From: JADHLJ01 sp038116915
GTDB taxonomy: Bacteria > Pseudomonadota > Alphaproteobacteria > Thalassobaculales > Thalassobaculaceae
Assembly (NCBI GenBank): GCA_038116915.1
Contig: JAYOEU010000021.1
Location: forward strand, 1-37,038
DNA: 37,038 nucleotides
Direction: 5' to 3'
Below the pieces are notes generated by a model. That model was not told the origin of the DNA and searched no databases. It saw nothing but the letters and a program-made list of their open reading frames with translations. The position numbers and the translations under genes were made by a program. Shown here one piece after another: positions 1-7,675 of this stretch; the stretch's first letter is position 1, and each line of letters starts with the position of its first letter.

Positions 1-278
1 CATGAGCCGTCCGTGCCGCAATCGAGAACCGGATACCGATCTGCGAGAAATATTAATATTCCAGCGACGCCCAGAACGTACAAAAGAACAACCGCCCAAG
101 AAATAAAAGACCGATCCCAGTTCGCACGGAATTGACCATGCTCGCTAGCAGACATCTCCCGTAAGTAGCTATTGTTTGCTTCTCGTATCCCATCCAGCCG
201 TCTTCGCAATTCAGCCCGGCTGCGATGTGTTCCCGGACCCGTAGAGCTTTCGTTGCCACCATCCTGATCGATTGTCAC
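1..278 (-). CDS. Small membrane-anchored protein, partial (runs off the window start)
   Basis: I do not recognise this protein. Reading leftwards from a GTG at 278, the frame stays open for 92 codons to the window edge, so the C-terminus is missing. A GGAG lies 8 bases upstream of the GTG, which decides the start. The first 55 residues are charged and polar with a helical look (around RAELRRRLDGIREANNSYLR). One clear membrane segment follows (SWAVVLLYVLGVAGILIFLA), then the start of a C-terminal part. The layout suggests a single-pass inner-membrane protein with a cytoplasmic helical N-terminus. It starts 31 bases after the end of the gene at 310-552 on the same strand, so the two may be cotranscribed. 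An overlapping ATG frame (53-262) is less protein-like and has no comparable ribosome site. Confidence 0.55.
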   Translation of the reverse strand, partial: MTIDQDGGNESSTGPGTHRSRAELRRRLDGIREANNSYLREMSASEHGQFRANWDRSFISWAVVLLYVLGVAGILIFLADRYPVLDCGTDGS

Positions 279-309
279 GGAATGAATCTCCGGCAGATCC
301 GGCGCTCAA

Positions 310-552
310 TTAAAGGTAGGCCCGCATCTTTTTCAACATCCTGTCGGCTCGGTCCATAGTTTCACTGGCGAGCCTTTCGTAGAGTTCACGTTCCGAGCCT
401 TCTTTCGCCAACTCACTTTTCTTCAAATAGTCCTCGGCCAAAGCGATCAAATCGTCAACTTCCTCGGAAAAGTCCCGCGCGACACTCGTCCCCGAAATCG
501 CGGTATTTCCCGTTGGGAAATTAGCTTTTTTTACTTTTCGACGCTCGATCAT
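310..552 (-). CDS. Small helical protein of unknown function (80 aa)
   Basis: I do not recognise this protein. From the ATG at 552 it encodes 80 residues: a basic N-terminus (MIERRKVKK), a Ser/Thr-rich stretch, then an acidic and charged helical region (DFSEEVDDLIALAEDYLKK) ending in RADRMLKKMRAYL. No signal peptide, membrane segment or Cys is visible, so it is probably a small soluble helical protein. A TTG at 573 would extend it by 7 residues into the sufA stop; the ATG is preferred, though neither has a strong ribosome site. It lies 17 bases after sufA and 31 bases before the membrane protein at the window edge. It could be the tail of the suf transcript or the start of an unrelated two-gene unit. 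Local DNA is more AT-rich than the suf genes. Confidence 0.55.
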   Translation of the reverse strand: MIERRKVKKANFPTGNTAISGTSVARDFSEEVDDLIALAEDYLKKSELAKEGSERELYERLASETMDRADRMLKKMRAYL

Positions 553-569
553 GTACCGACAAACCCGTC

Positions 570-929
570 TCAAGCCACCGAGAAGCTTTCGCCGCAGCCG
601 CAGCGGCCGGTTTCGTTCGGGTTGTTGAAGACGAAACCGGAGAACATCTTGTCTTCCTGATAGTCCATCTCGGAGCCGAGGATGAACATGATCGCGGTCG
701 GATCAATGAACAGGGTGACGCCCTTTTCCTCGACCTTATCCTCGAACTTCTTCTGCTCGGTAGCGTATTCGACGAAATAGCTGAGGCCCGAGCAGCCCTT
801 GCTCTTCACGCCGACACGCAGGCCGAGGACTTTCTCCTCATCGCCCTTGCGGTCCATCAATGCCTTGACGCGCTCGACGGCGGCGTCGGTCAGGGTGATC
901 GGGGCTTTGCCTGGTTCGAACTGAAACAT
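570..929 (-). CDS. sufA: A-type Fe-S carrier protein SufA/IscA
   Basis: A-type carrier that takes Fe-S clusters from the SufBCD scaffold and passes them to apo-proteins in the cytoplasm. The protein is 119 residues, the usual family length. It has the three conserved cysteines: Cys46 in GCSGLSY and the C-terminal pair Cys110/Cys112 in GRCGCGESF. The start is the ATG at 929 (MFQFEPGKAP), where family similarity begins; the open frame extends further upstream but that part is not family-like. It is the last recognisable gene of the suf operon, 64 bases downstream of sufT. SufA, IscA and ErpA cannot be told apart by motif, so the name rests on the operon. Confidence 0.93.
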   Translation of the reverse strand: MFQFEPGKAPITLTDAAVERVKALMDRKGDEEKVLGLRVGVKSKGCSGLSYFVEYATEQKKFEDKVEEKGVTLFIDPTAIMFILGSEMDYQEDKMFSGFVFNNPNETGRCGCGESFSVA

Positions 930-993
930 TGTCGGGTATCCGTCGTTGGTCTCGTCCCAAACCTGGGGACGATTAAAGCACAATCAAGCGCTT

Positions 994-1407
994 CTAGTAC
1001 ATATTGAGGATCAGCTTGGCGTCCTCACTCATCTTGTCCGGGGTCCAGGCCGGCTCCCAGGTCAGGACCACTTCGACCTCTCCGACCCCCTCGACGCCGG
1101 AAACCGCGGCCGCGACGTCATAGGGCATTTCGCCCGCCACCGGACAGGCCGGCGCGGTCAGGGTCATCAATACCCTCACGTCGCCATCGCTCAGCCGTTC
1201 GGTCTCGTAGATCAGGCCGAGATCGTAGATGTTCACCGGAATTTCGGGATCGTGAACCGTGCGCAGCGCCTCGACAATCGCCTCGTCGCCGGCATGCGGA
1301 ACGCCCTCGGCCAGTTTGGCGCCTGCCCGCGCCGTGGTGCCCTCGGGCACCGCGGGCCCCATCATGAAAGAGCCATAGGGATTGGCGCCATGCTCATACG
1401 CGCTCAT
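994..1407 (-). CDS. sufT: SUF system assembly factor SufT (MIP18/DUF59 domain)
   Basis: A 137-residue MIP18-family (DUF59) protein. Members in suf operons act as auxiliary maturation factors that help deliver Fe-S clusters to client enzymes. The domain covers roughly residues 40-135, with the conserved DPEIPVNIYDLGLIY block and the single conserved Cys in TAPACPVAGEMP. The first 40 residues are a Gly/Ala-rich extension without recognisable structure. Its ATG overlaps the sufS stop as ATGA, which points to translational coupling. PaaD-type and ApbC-associated DUF59 proteins share the fold, but the position between sufS and sufA supports SufT. Confidence 0.9.
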   Translation of the reverse strand: MSAYEHGANPYGSFMMGPAVPEGTTARAGAKLAEGVPHAGDEAIVEALRTVHDPEIPVNIYDLGLIYETERLSDGDVRVLMTLTAPACPVAGEMPYDVAAAVSGVEGVGEVEVVLTWEPAWTPDKMSEDAKLILNMY

Positions 1408-2642
1408 CGGAAAATCTCCCTGACCTTCTCGAGGCTGTCGGCAAGGATATCGATATCCTCCCGCGTGTTGTAAAGACCCAGGCTGGCCCGGGCGGTGGAC
1501 GGAAGATCGAAACGATCCATCAACGGTTGGGCGCAGTGATGGCCGGCCCGCACCGCGACACCGTTTTGATCGATGATCGTCGAGATGTCGTGCGGATGGG
1601 CGTAATCCATGGTGAAGGACACCACGCTCGCCTTGCCCGCCGCCGTGCCGACGAAATTCAGACCCTCAACCGCCGAGAGCCGCTGCGTGGCATGGTTCAG
1701 CAACCCGCGCTCGTGCTCAGCGATCGCGGCCATGCCGATACCGTTCAGATAGTCGACGGCGGCACCAAGGCCGATCGCCTGGGCGATCGGCGGCGTCCCG
1801 GCCTCGAACTTGTCCGGAAGGTCCGCCCAGGTGGTCTTCTCGAAGGTGACGGTATTGATCATGCCGCCGCCACCCTGATAGGGCGGCATCGCCTCAAGCA
1901 GCGCTTCCTTGCCATACAGCACGCCGATCCCGGACGGGCCATAAAGCTTGTGACCGGAAAAGGCGTAGAAATCGACATCCAGGGCCCGGACGTCGACCGG
2001 CATGTGAACCACGCCCTGGGCGCCATCGACGACGATCACGCCGCCGCGTTCATGGGTGATCCGGGCAATATCCTTGATCGGCAGAACCGTGCCCAACACG
2101 TTGGAAACATGGCAGACGGCGACGATCTTGGTCCGCTCGGTGATCATCGTCTCGAAATCGGCAAGCTTGATGGAACCGTCGTCATCCACCGGCACCACCT
2201 TCAGCGTCGCGCCACTACGGTCGCGCAGAAGCTGCCAGGGCACGATGTTCGAATGATGTTCGGCATGGGTGACCAGGATCTCGTCTCCGGGACCGAGATT
2301 GGCGTTGCCGTAAGCCGAGGCGACGAGGTTGATCGATTCCGTCGTGCCCTTGGTGAAGATCACCTCGTGTTCGTGGGCGGCATTGATGAAGGCGCGCAAC
2401 TTCTCGCGGGCCTCCTCATAGCGCGCCGAGGTCTGCTCGGACATATAGTGCAGACCCCGATGCACGTTGGAATATTCGGTTCCGTAGACCCGCTGAACCG
2501 CCTCGATCACCTGCCGCGGCTTCTGGGCCGAGCCGGCGGAGTCGAGATAAACCAACCGCTTGCCGCGCACCAGTTCCGAAAGGATCGGAAAGTCGGCGCG
2601 GATTGCCTCGACATCATAGGCGGGGGTCGACATATCGTTCAT
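1404..2642 (-). CDS. sufS: Cysteine desulfurase SufS
   Basis: PLP-dependent enzyme that takes sulfur from L-cysteine as an enzyme persulfide for Fe-S cluster assembly. From the ATG at 2642 it has 412 residues, normal for group II desulfurases. The PLP Schiff-base lysine is Lys232 in FSGHKLYGPSG and the persulfide-forming cysteine is Cys370 in VRAGHHCAQP. TGTTES-like phosphate and HAEHHSN cofactor motifs are also present. The open frame extends 11 codons further, but the ATG at 2642 overlaps the sufD TGA as ATGA, so it is chosen. Group II enzymes usually need a sulfur-accepting partner (SufE or SufU). None is encoded in this window, so it must lie elsewhere. Confidence 0.97.
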   Translation of the reverse strand: MNDMSTPAYDVEAIRADFPILSELVRGKRLVYLDSAGSAQKPRQVIEAVQRVYGTEYSNVHRGLHYMSEQTSARYEEAREKLRAFINAAHEHEVIFTKGTTESINLVASAYGNANLGPGDEILVTHAEHHSNIVPWQLLRDRSGATLKVVPVDDDGSIKLADFETMITERTKIVAVCHVSNVLGTVLPIKDIARITHERGGVIVVDGAQGVVHMPVDVRALDVDFYAFSGHKLYGPSGIGVLYGKEALLEAMPPYQGGGGMINTVTFEKTTWADLPDKFEAGTPPIAQAIGLGAAVDYLNGIGMAAIAEHERGLLNHATQRLSAVEGLNFVGTAAGKASVVSFTMDYAHPHDISTIIDQNGVAVRAGHHCAQPLMDRFDLPSTARASLGLYNTREDIDILADSLEKVREIFR

Positions 2643-3949
2643 GCCGCGTCTCCGGACAGGTTGCGGGCGAGCCAACCGCTCGCCAGCCGTTTCATTGCCT
2701 CGCGCACCGGCTCGGCTTGAATTTCGTCGATCGCCTCATCGATATAGGCGGACACCAGCAGGCGCCGGGCGGTGTCCCGGTCGATGCCTCGGGCCTGCAA
2801 GTAGAACAGGTGATCGGCTTCCAGCTCGCCCACCGTGGCGCCGTGGCTGCATCTGACGTCGTCGGCATAGATCTCCAGTTCCGGCTTGGAGTCGATTTCC
2901 GCCCGGTCGGACATCAGCATCGCCCGGTTCATCTGATAGCCGTCGGTCTGCTGGGCGTCCGGCCGCACCAGGATCTTGCCTTGAAAGACGCCGCGCGACG
3001 AGCCTGCCAGCACGCCCTTGTACACTTCCCGGCTGCGGCTGCCTGCGGCGGCGTGGTCGATGAAAGTGGTGTTGTCGAGATGCTGGGAGCCAGATGCCAT
3101 ATAGGCCCCGTTGATGCGGTATTCTACGCGCGCACCGGTGATCTCTCCGCGAATCTCGTTGCGGGCGAGCCGCGCCCCGAGCGAGAGGACGAAATTATCG
3201 TACACCGCGCCCTCAGCAACCTCGGCGCTGGTCAGCGCGATGTGAAACGCGCCGCCGGCCTCGTTCTGCAGTCGGTAATGTCCGAGCTGCGCGCCCCTCG
3301 CCACCGAAACCTGGGTCACAAGGTTGGAAAAATACACCTCGGCACCGGCCGAAACGTGACTCTCGACCACATCAGCGTAGCTGTCCGCCCCAGCCCTGAT
3401 CAGCAACCGAGGCGCGAAGGCGGCTTTCTCGGTTGCGCCGAGCGAGATGATGTGCAGCGGGGCCTCAAGCGCAGCGCCGGCGGCGATATCGAGAACAACC
3501 ACGTCCGACAAGGTCGCAGCATTCAGCGCCGCGAGCGGCAAGCCGTCGGTGGAAGTATGCTCCGCCAGGAGTCTTTCCAACATCTCGCGCTCATTCATAC
3601 CGGCATTCGATAGGCGGGTCAGAGAAACCCCGTCCGGAAGCCGGTCGAGGTCGGACAGATCCGGCGCCAGCATCCCGTTTACCAGCACGATCCGGAGCCC
3701 CTCGATATTCGGAACCCGGTCCTCGGGCACCGAAGCTTTCTCCGCGGCGGCGAGGGCGAACGTGCCCGCCGCAAGCGCGTTCAGATTGGTATATTTCCAG
3801 GACTCGGTTCGCGCATGCGGCCAGCCTGCCTCTGCATAACGCGCGCCGGCCCGCGCATTGAAGTCGGCCAGCCAAGCGTGGCCGGCCCGCTTGCGCGCGG
3901 CGGTGGCGAGGTCCGCGAAGGGCGGCGTTTTGGCGAGACCGTCGGGCAT
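2639..3949 (-). CDS. sufD: Fe-S scaffold complex protein SufD
   Basis: Partner of SufB in the SufBC2D scaffold, which builds the nascent cluster at the SufB-SufD interface. The protein has 436 residues and the SufB/SufD beta-helix core in its C-terminal two thirds. The signature near the C-terminus is DVRCSHGATVGELEADHLFY; its His matches the SufD histidine implicated in cluster assembly. The N-terminal ARTESWKYTNL motif is also typical. Start: the ATG at 3949 overlaps the sufC TGA as ATGA. A GTG one codon upstream is possible but not preferred. Its stop overlaps the sufS start in the same way, so sufC-sufD-sufS-sufT are coupled. Confidence 0.96.
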   Translation of the reverse strand: MPDGLAKTPPFADLATAARKRAGHAWLADFNARAGARYAEAGWPHARTESWKYTNLNALAAGTFALAAAEKASVPEDRVPNIEGLRIVLVNGMLAPDLSDLDRLPDGVSLTRLSNAGMNEREMLERLLAEHTSTDGLPLAALNAATLSDVVVLDIAAGAALEAPLHIISLGATEKAAFAPRLLIRAGADSYADVVESHVSAGAEVYFSNLVTQVSVARGAQLGHYRLQNEAGGAFHIALTSAEVAEGAVYDNFVLSLGARLARNEIRGEITGARVEYRINGAYMASGSQHLDNTTFIDHAAAGSRSREVYKGVLAGSSRGVFQGKILVRPDAQQTDGYQMNRAMLMSDRAEIDSKPELEIYADDVRCSHGATVGELEADHLFYLQARGIDRDTARRLLVSAYIDEAIDEIQAEPVREAMKRLASGWLARNLSGDAA

Positions 3950-4704
3950 CACGCGGCCTCTTCGGCGAAATCGGCATAACCGTTCGCTTCAAGCTCTAGC
4001 GCCAGTTCCTTGCCGCCGGATCGCTGTATCCGGCCATGCGCCAGAACGTGGACATAGTCCGGCTGGATATGGTTCAGCAGGCGCTGATAATGGGTGATGA
4101 TCAGCATGCTCCGCCCCTCGGAGCGAAGCGCGTTCACACCTTCGGACACCAGCTTGAGCGCGTCGATATCAAGCCCTGAATCGGTTTCGTCCAGGATCGC
4201 CAGCGACGGCTCCAGAACCGCCATCTGGAGAATTTCATTGCGCTTCTTCTCGCCGCCGGAAAAGCCGACATTGACCGGGCGCTTCAGCATGTCGTCATTC
4301 ATGTTGAGGGTCTTGGCCTTGGCCCGGACCATCTTGAGGAACCGCATCGCATCGGCCTCGGGCTCGCCCCGATAACGCAGCTTGGCGTTGTAGGATTCGC
4401 GCAGGAAGGTCATGCCGGCGACACCGGGGATCTCGACCGGATACTGAAAGGCGAGGAAAATGCCTTCATTGGCGCGCTCGTCGGCTTCCAGCTCAAGCAG
4501 GTTCCTGCCTTGAAATGTGACCGATCCCTCGGTGACCTCATAGCCGTCCCGGCCCGCGAGCACGTAGGACAAGGTGCTCTTGCCCGACCCGTTCGGCCCC
4601 ATGATGGCGTGAATCTCACCCGCGCCGATCTCGAGGTCGATCCCCTTCAGGATCTCCTTGCCGCCCACTTCGGCGTGTAAATTCTCGATCTTCAGTAACG
4701 ACAT
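3949..4704 (-). CDS. sufC: Fe-S assembly ATPase SufC
   Basis: Soluble ABC-type ATPase that powers the SufBC2D scaffold. It is not a transporter: no membrane partner is present. It has 251 residues, the normal length. Visible motifs are Walker A GPNGSGKST, the signature FSGGEKKRNE, Walker B with the SufC-typical LAILDETDSGLDIDAL, and the switch histidine in IITHYQRLL. The start is the ATG at 4704 (MSLLKIENLH) with GGAG upstream; the longer open frame adds 28 residues unlike the family. It lies 52 bases after sufB and overlaps sufD by ATGA. Confidence 0.97.
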   Translation of the reverse strand: MSLLKIENLHAEVGGKEILKGIDLEIGAGEIHAIMGPNGSGKSTLSYVLAGRDGYEVTEGSVTFQGRNLLELEADERANEGIFLAFQYPVEIPGVAGMTFLRESYNAKLRYRGEPEADAMRFLKMVRAKAKTLNMNDDMLKRPVNVGFSGGEKKRNEILQMAVLEPSLAILDETDSGLDIDALKLVSEGVNALRSEGRSMLIITHYQRLLNHIQPDYVHVLAHGRIQRSGGKELALELEANGYADFAEEAA

Positions 4705-4756
4705 ATCCAACACTTCTCCGGTCCTGAACGGCATCCGCCACCCCGTGGGAAACGGG

Positions 4757-6217
4757 TCAACCGACGCTGCCTTCCAAACTGATGCCAATAAGTTTCTGGG
4801 CCTCGACGGCGAATTCCATCGGCAGGTTCTTCATCACTTCCTTGCAGAAGCCGTTGACGATCACGCCGACCGCATCCTCCGCCGACAGGCCTCGTTGCAT
4901 GCAATAGAAGAGCTGATCGTCGCTGATCTTCGAGGTTGTCGCCTCATGCTCGACCCGGGCGCTGGGATTGCGGGATTCGATATAGGGCACGGTGTGGGCG
5001 CCGCATTTGTCGCCGATCAGCAGGCTGTCACACTGCGTGAAGTTGCGCGCGCCGTCGGCCTTGGGCATCACCTTGACCAGGCCGCGATAGGTGTTGTCGG
5101 CCTTGCCGGCGCTGATCCCCTTGGAAATGATCGTCGAGCGGGTGTTCTTGCCCAAATGGATCATCTTGGTGCCGGTATCGGCCTGCTGAGCGTTATTGGT
5201 GATCGCCACCGAATAGAACTCTCCGACCGAGTTGTCGCCTTGCAGGATGCAGCTCGGGTATTTCCAGGTGACCGCCGAGCCGGTCTCGACCTGGGTCCAG
5301 GAGATCTTGGAATTCGCGCCGCGGCAGGTGCCGCGCTTGGTCACGAAGTTGTAAATCCCGCCCTTGCCGTTCTCGTCGCCGGGAAACCAGTTCTGCACGG
5401 TGGAGTACTTGATCTCGGCGTTGTCCAAGGTCACCAGTTCGACGACCGCCGCATGCAATTGGTTCTTGTCGCGTTGCGGTGCCGTGCAACCTTCGAGATA
5501 GCTTACATAGGCGCCCTCGTCGGCGATGATCAGCGTGCGTTCGAATTGGCCGGTATTCTCGGCATTGATCCGGAAATAGGTCGACAGCTCCATCGGACAG
5601 CGCAGGCCCTTGGGCACATAGACGAACGAGCCGTCGGTGAATACCGCGCAATTGAGGGTGGCGAAGTAGTTGTCGGAATAGGGCACGACGGAGCCGAGAT
5701 ACTTCCTCACCAGGTCCGGATATTCCCGCACCGCCTCGGAAATCGAGCAGAAAATCACCCCCATCTCGGTCAGCTTGGCCTTGTAAGTGGTCGCGACGGA
5801 AACTGAATCGAAAACCGCATCGACCGCGACCACGCCGGCCAGCAATTCCTGCTCTTTCAGCGGAATGCCGAGTTTCTCGTATGTCTTCAGGAGTTCGGGA
5901 TCGACCTCGTCCAAGCTTTTCGGGCCATCACCCGCCTTCTTCGGCGCGGCGTAGTAGTAAATGTCCTGATAGTCGATCTCGGGAAAATTTACCTTCGCCC
6001 AATTCGGGGGCGTCATCGTCTGCCAATACCGGTAGGCCTTGAGCCGCCACTCCAGCATCCATTCGGGCTCATTCTTCTTGGCCGAGATGAAGCGAACGAT
6101 GTCCTCGCTCAGCCCCTTCGGGGCCATGTCCATCTCGATCTCCGTGGAAAAGCCGTACTTGTACTTGTCCGCCGTGAGATCCTTGACCTGATCAACCGTT
6201 TCCGCCGTTGCCGACAT
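4757..6217 (-). CDS. sufB: Fe-S scaffold protein SufB
   Basis: Core scaffold subunit that receives sulfur from SufS and assembles the cluster with SufC and SufD. The 486-residue length fits the family. The C-terminal part carries the diagnostic blocks: NFTQCDSLLIGDKCGAHTVP followed by IESRNPSARVEHEATTSKI, which contains the conserved cluster-forming Cys and Glu region. The CTAPQRDKNQLHAAVVEL and ENGKGGIYNFVTKRG blocks are also typical. The start MSATAETVDQ at 6217 has only a weak GGA-type ribosome site. It begins 44 bases after the regulator gene and is the first structural gene of the operon. Confidence 0.97.
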   Translation of the reverse strand: MSATAETVDQVKDLTADKYKYGFSTEIEMDMAPKGLSEDIVRFISAKKNEPEWMLEWRLKAYRYWQTMTPPNWAKVNFPEIDYQDIYYYAAPKKAGDGPKSLDEVDPELLKTYEKLGIPLKEQELLAGVVAVDAVFDSVSVATTYKAKLTEMGVIFCSISEAVREYPDLVRKYLGSVVPYSDNYFATLNCAVFTDGSFVYVPKGLRCPMELSTYFRINAENTGQFERTLIIADEGAYVSYLEGCTAPQRDKNQLHAAVVELVTLDNAEIKYSTVQNWFPGDENGKGGIYNFVTKRGTCRGANSKISWTQVETGSAVTWKYPSCILQGDNSVGEFYSVAITNNAQQADTGTKMIHLGKNTRSTIISKGISAGKADNTYRGLVKVMPKADGARNFTQCDSLLIGDKCGAHTVPYIESRNPSARVEHEATTSKISDDQLFYCMQRGLSAEDAVGVIVNGFCKEVMKNLPMEFAVEAQKLIGISLEGSVG

Positions 6218-6261
6218 GGCAAATCCGTTTCCGTTGCTCTCGCGTTAAAAGTGCCGCCCGA

Positions 6262-6726
6262 TCAGTGCCGCTTGTCCGGCGCCGACGCCACGGTCTGCGC
6301 GTCCAGGAGCGGGAACATATCGGTCGGGTCGATCAACTCCGCCAGGCTGACGCTTTCCAGCGCTTCGCGGATGGCGTTGTTCACCCGGTTCCAGTTGCCG
6401 CGCATCGGGCAAAGTGACTCGACGACGCAATGGTCTTCGGCGCCATCCACACAGGCGGTGAGCGCGATCGGACCATCCAACGCCTCGACGATTTCAGACA
6501 CCTTGACGTCCTCGGCCGGCCGGTCCAGGGAATAGCCCCCATTGGCGCCGCGATGCGAGGTGATCAGCGTCGATCCCGCCATCTGCTTCAACAGCTTGGA
6601 TGCCGTCGGCAACGGAATTGCCGTGCCTTCGGCGATATGCGCCGCCGTCTGCACAAGTCCCGGTTGCCGCGCCATCTGGCCAAGCACCACCACCGCATAG
6701 TCGGTCATTCGGTTCAATCGAAGCAT
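6262..6726 (-). CDS. SUF operon regulator, Rrf2 family (IscR/SufR-like)
   Basis: Rrf2-family winged-helix repressor, 154 residues. The N-terminal DNA-binding domain begins MLRLNRMTDYAVVVLGQMA and includes the recognition region TASKLLKQMAGSTLITSHRGANGGYSL. Three cysteines in TACVDGAEDHCVVESLCPMRGNW-like spacing (C-x7-C-x5-C) match the Fe-S cluster site of IscR relatives. It resembles the 'SUF system assembly regulator' branch, which senses cluster status and controls the suf operon. The ATG at 6726 is chosen because family similarity begins there; the frame stays open 17 codons upstream. As first gene of the operon it probably regulates itself along with sufB onwards. I give no symbol because iscR and sufR are both used for such genes. 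Confidence 0.93.
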   Translation of the reverse strand: MLRLNRMTDYAVVVLGQMARQPGLVQTAAHIAEGTAIPLPTASKLLKQMAGSTLITSHRGANGGYSLDRPAEDVKVSEIVEALDGPIALTACVDGAEDHCVVESLCPMRGNWNRVNNAIREALESVSLAELIDPTDMFPLLDAQTVASAPDKRH

Positions 6727-7054
6727 GGGATATCCATACCGCACCAATTTCGTACAGTTTACATAGCCGCCCGGCACAAAAAATCAATCGGAAAATGGAT
6801 TAAATTGGTATTGATTGCGGTCACTCCAGCGAAAGCGGAAGCTTGACCGCCGCAACCCCAAGCTCCTGTTTTCACCGGTACGGTGGCTCCATGCTATGGT
6901 TTCACCGAAGGTCCAGAGATGAGAAATTTTATCTGCCTAGACTGTCTTGTGATGGGCCAGCGGCTCGAATTGAGCTAGAAAGGTCTCAGCCTTTTGTCCC
7001 ACTTGGCCATTCAGAGGTGGCAGGGACCAACGACGAAGAACAGGGAGTCAGCTC
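6727..7054. other. Divergent intergenic region between the suf regulator and msrA
   Basis: 328 bases without a convincing gene. The left third carries the candidate suf promoter. The middle has a small hairpin (CACCG, 3-base loop, CGGTG at 6873-6885). The right end has the msrA ribosome site GGGAG at 7043-7047. An msrA promoter must lie here, but no -35/-10 pair stands out. I see no tRNA, riboswitch or long repeat. Confidence 0.5.
6760..6787 (-). promoter_or_regulatory. Candidate sigma70-type promoter of the suf operon
   Basis: On the minus strand TTGATT (6787-6782) and TATGTA (6765-6760) are separated by 16 bases. The -10 element ends 33 bases before the regulator ATG at 6726. The DNA here is markedly AT-richer than the genes around it. 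ACCAATTT and AAATTGGT elements lie on either side and could be part of an operator, but I cannot match them to a known Rrf2 site. This is read by eye only. Confidence 0.4.
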
Positions 7055-7570
7055 ATGAGCGATAAAACCGAACGCGCGGTTCTGGCCGGTGGCTGTTTCT
7101 GGGGAATGCAGGATCTGATCCGCAAACTGCCGGGCGTGATCTCGACCCGCGTCGGCTATACCGGCGGCGATGTTCCGAACGCGACCTACCGCAATCACGG
7201 GACCCATGCCGAGGGGATCGAGATCATCTTCGAGCCGGACCGGATCAGCTTTCGCGATCTCCTGGAATTTTTCTTCCAAATCCATGACCCGTCGACACTA
7301 AACCGCCAGGGCAACGACATGGGCATGTCCTACCGCTCGGGGATCTACTACGTCGATGAAGCGCAAAAAGCCGAGGCGGAGCGCACGATCGCGGACGTCA
7401 ATGCCAGCGGCCTCTGGCCTGGCAAGGTGGTGACCGAGGTCAAGGCGGCGGGTGACTTCTGGCAGGCCGAGCCGGAGCATCAGGACTATCTGGAACGGAT
7501 TCCGCATGGCTATACCTGTCATTTCATCCGGCCCAACTGGAAGCTCCCCCGCCGCGAGAACGCCGCGTAA
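7055..7570 (+). CDS. msrA: Peptide-methionine (S)-S-oxide reductase MsrA
   Basis: Reduces methionine-S-sulfoxide in damaged proteins back to methionine, normally recycled by thioredoxin. It has 171 residues. The catalytic motif GGCFWGMQ sits at the N-terminus with Cys14 as nucleophile. TRVGYTGG, HAEGIEIIFEP and the EAEPEHQDYLER-type block (here QAEPEHQDYL) are typical of the family. A downstream Cys in HGYTCHFIRP is a candidate resolving cysteine. No signal peptide is visible, so it is cytoplasmic. GGGAG seven bases before the ATG supports the start. It is divergent from the suf operon, an arrangement that would suit a shared oxidative-stress response, though no shared operator was identified. 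Confidence 0.96.
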   Translation: MSDKTERAVLAGGCFWGMQDLIRKLPGVISTRVGYTGGDVPNATYRNHGTHAEGIEIIFEPDRISFRDLLEFFFQIHDPSTLNRQGNDMGMSYRSGIYYVDEAQKAEAERTIADVNASGLWPGKVVTEVKAAGDFWQAEPEHQDYLERIPHGYTCHFIRPNWKLPRRENAA

Positions 7571-7675
7571 TCACGCGTTCCCCCGGCGGCGCGCCGATAT
7601 TGCACTGGCGCTGTTTGTGGTGCAGATAATGCCCCGCAATCAGCGACCTTGACCCAAACATCCGGAGACCGAGTG

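Noticed and set aside
53..262. ORF of 69 codons starting at ATG 262, minus strand
   Set aside because: It overlaps the better candidate from GTG 278, which has a ribosome site, a proper membrane segment and an open frame to the edge.
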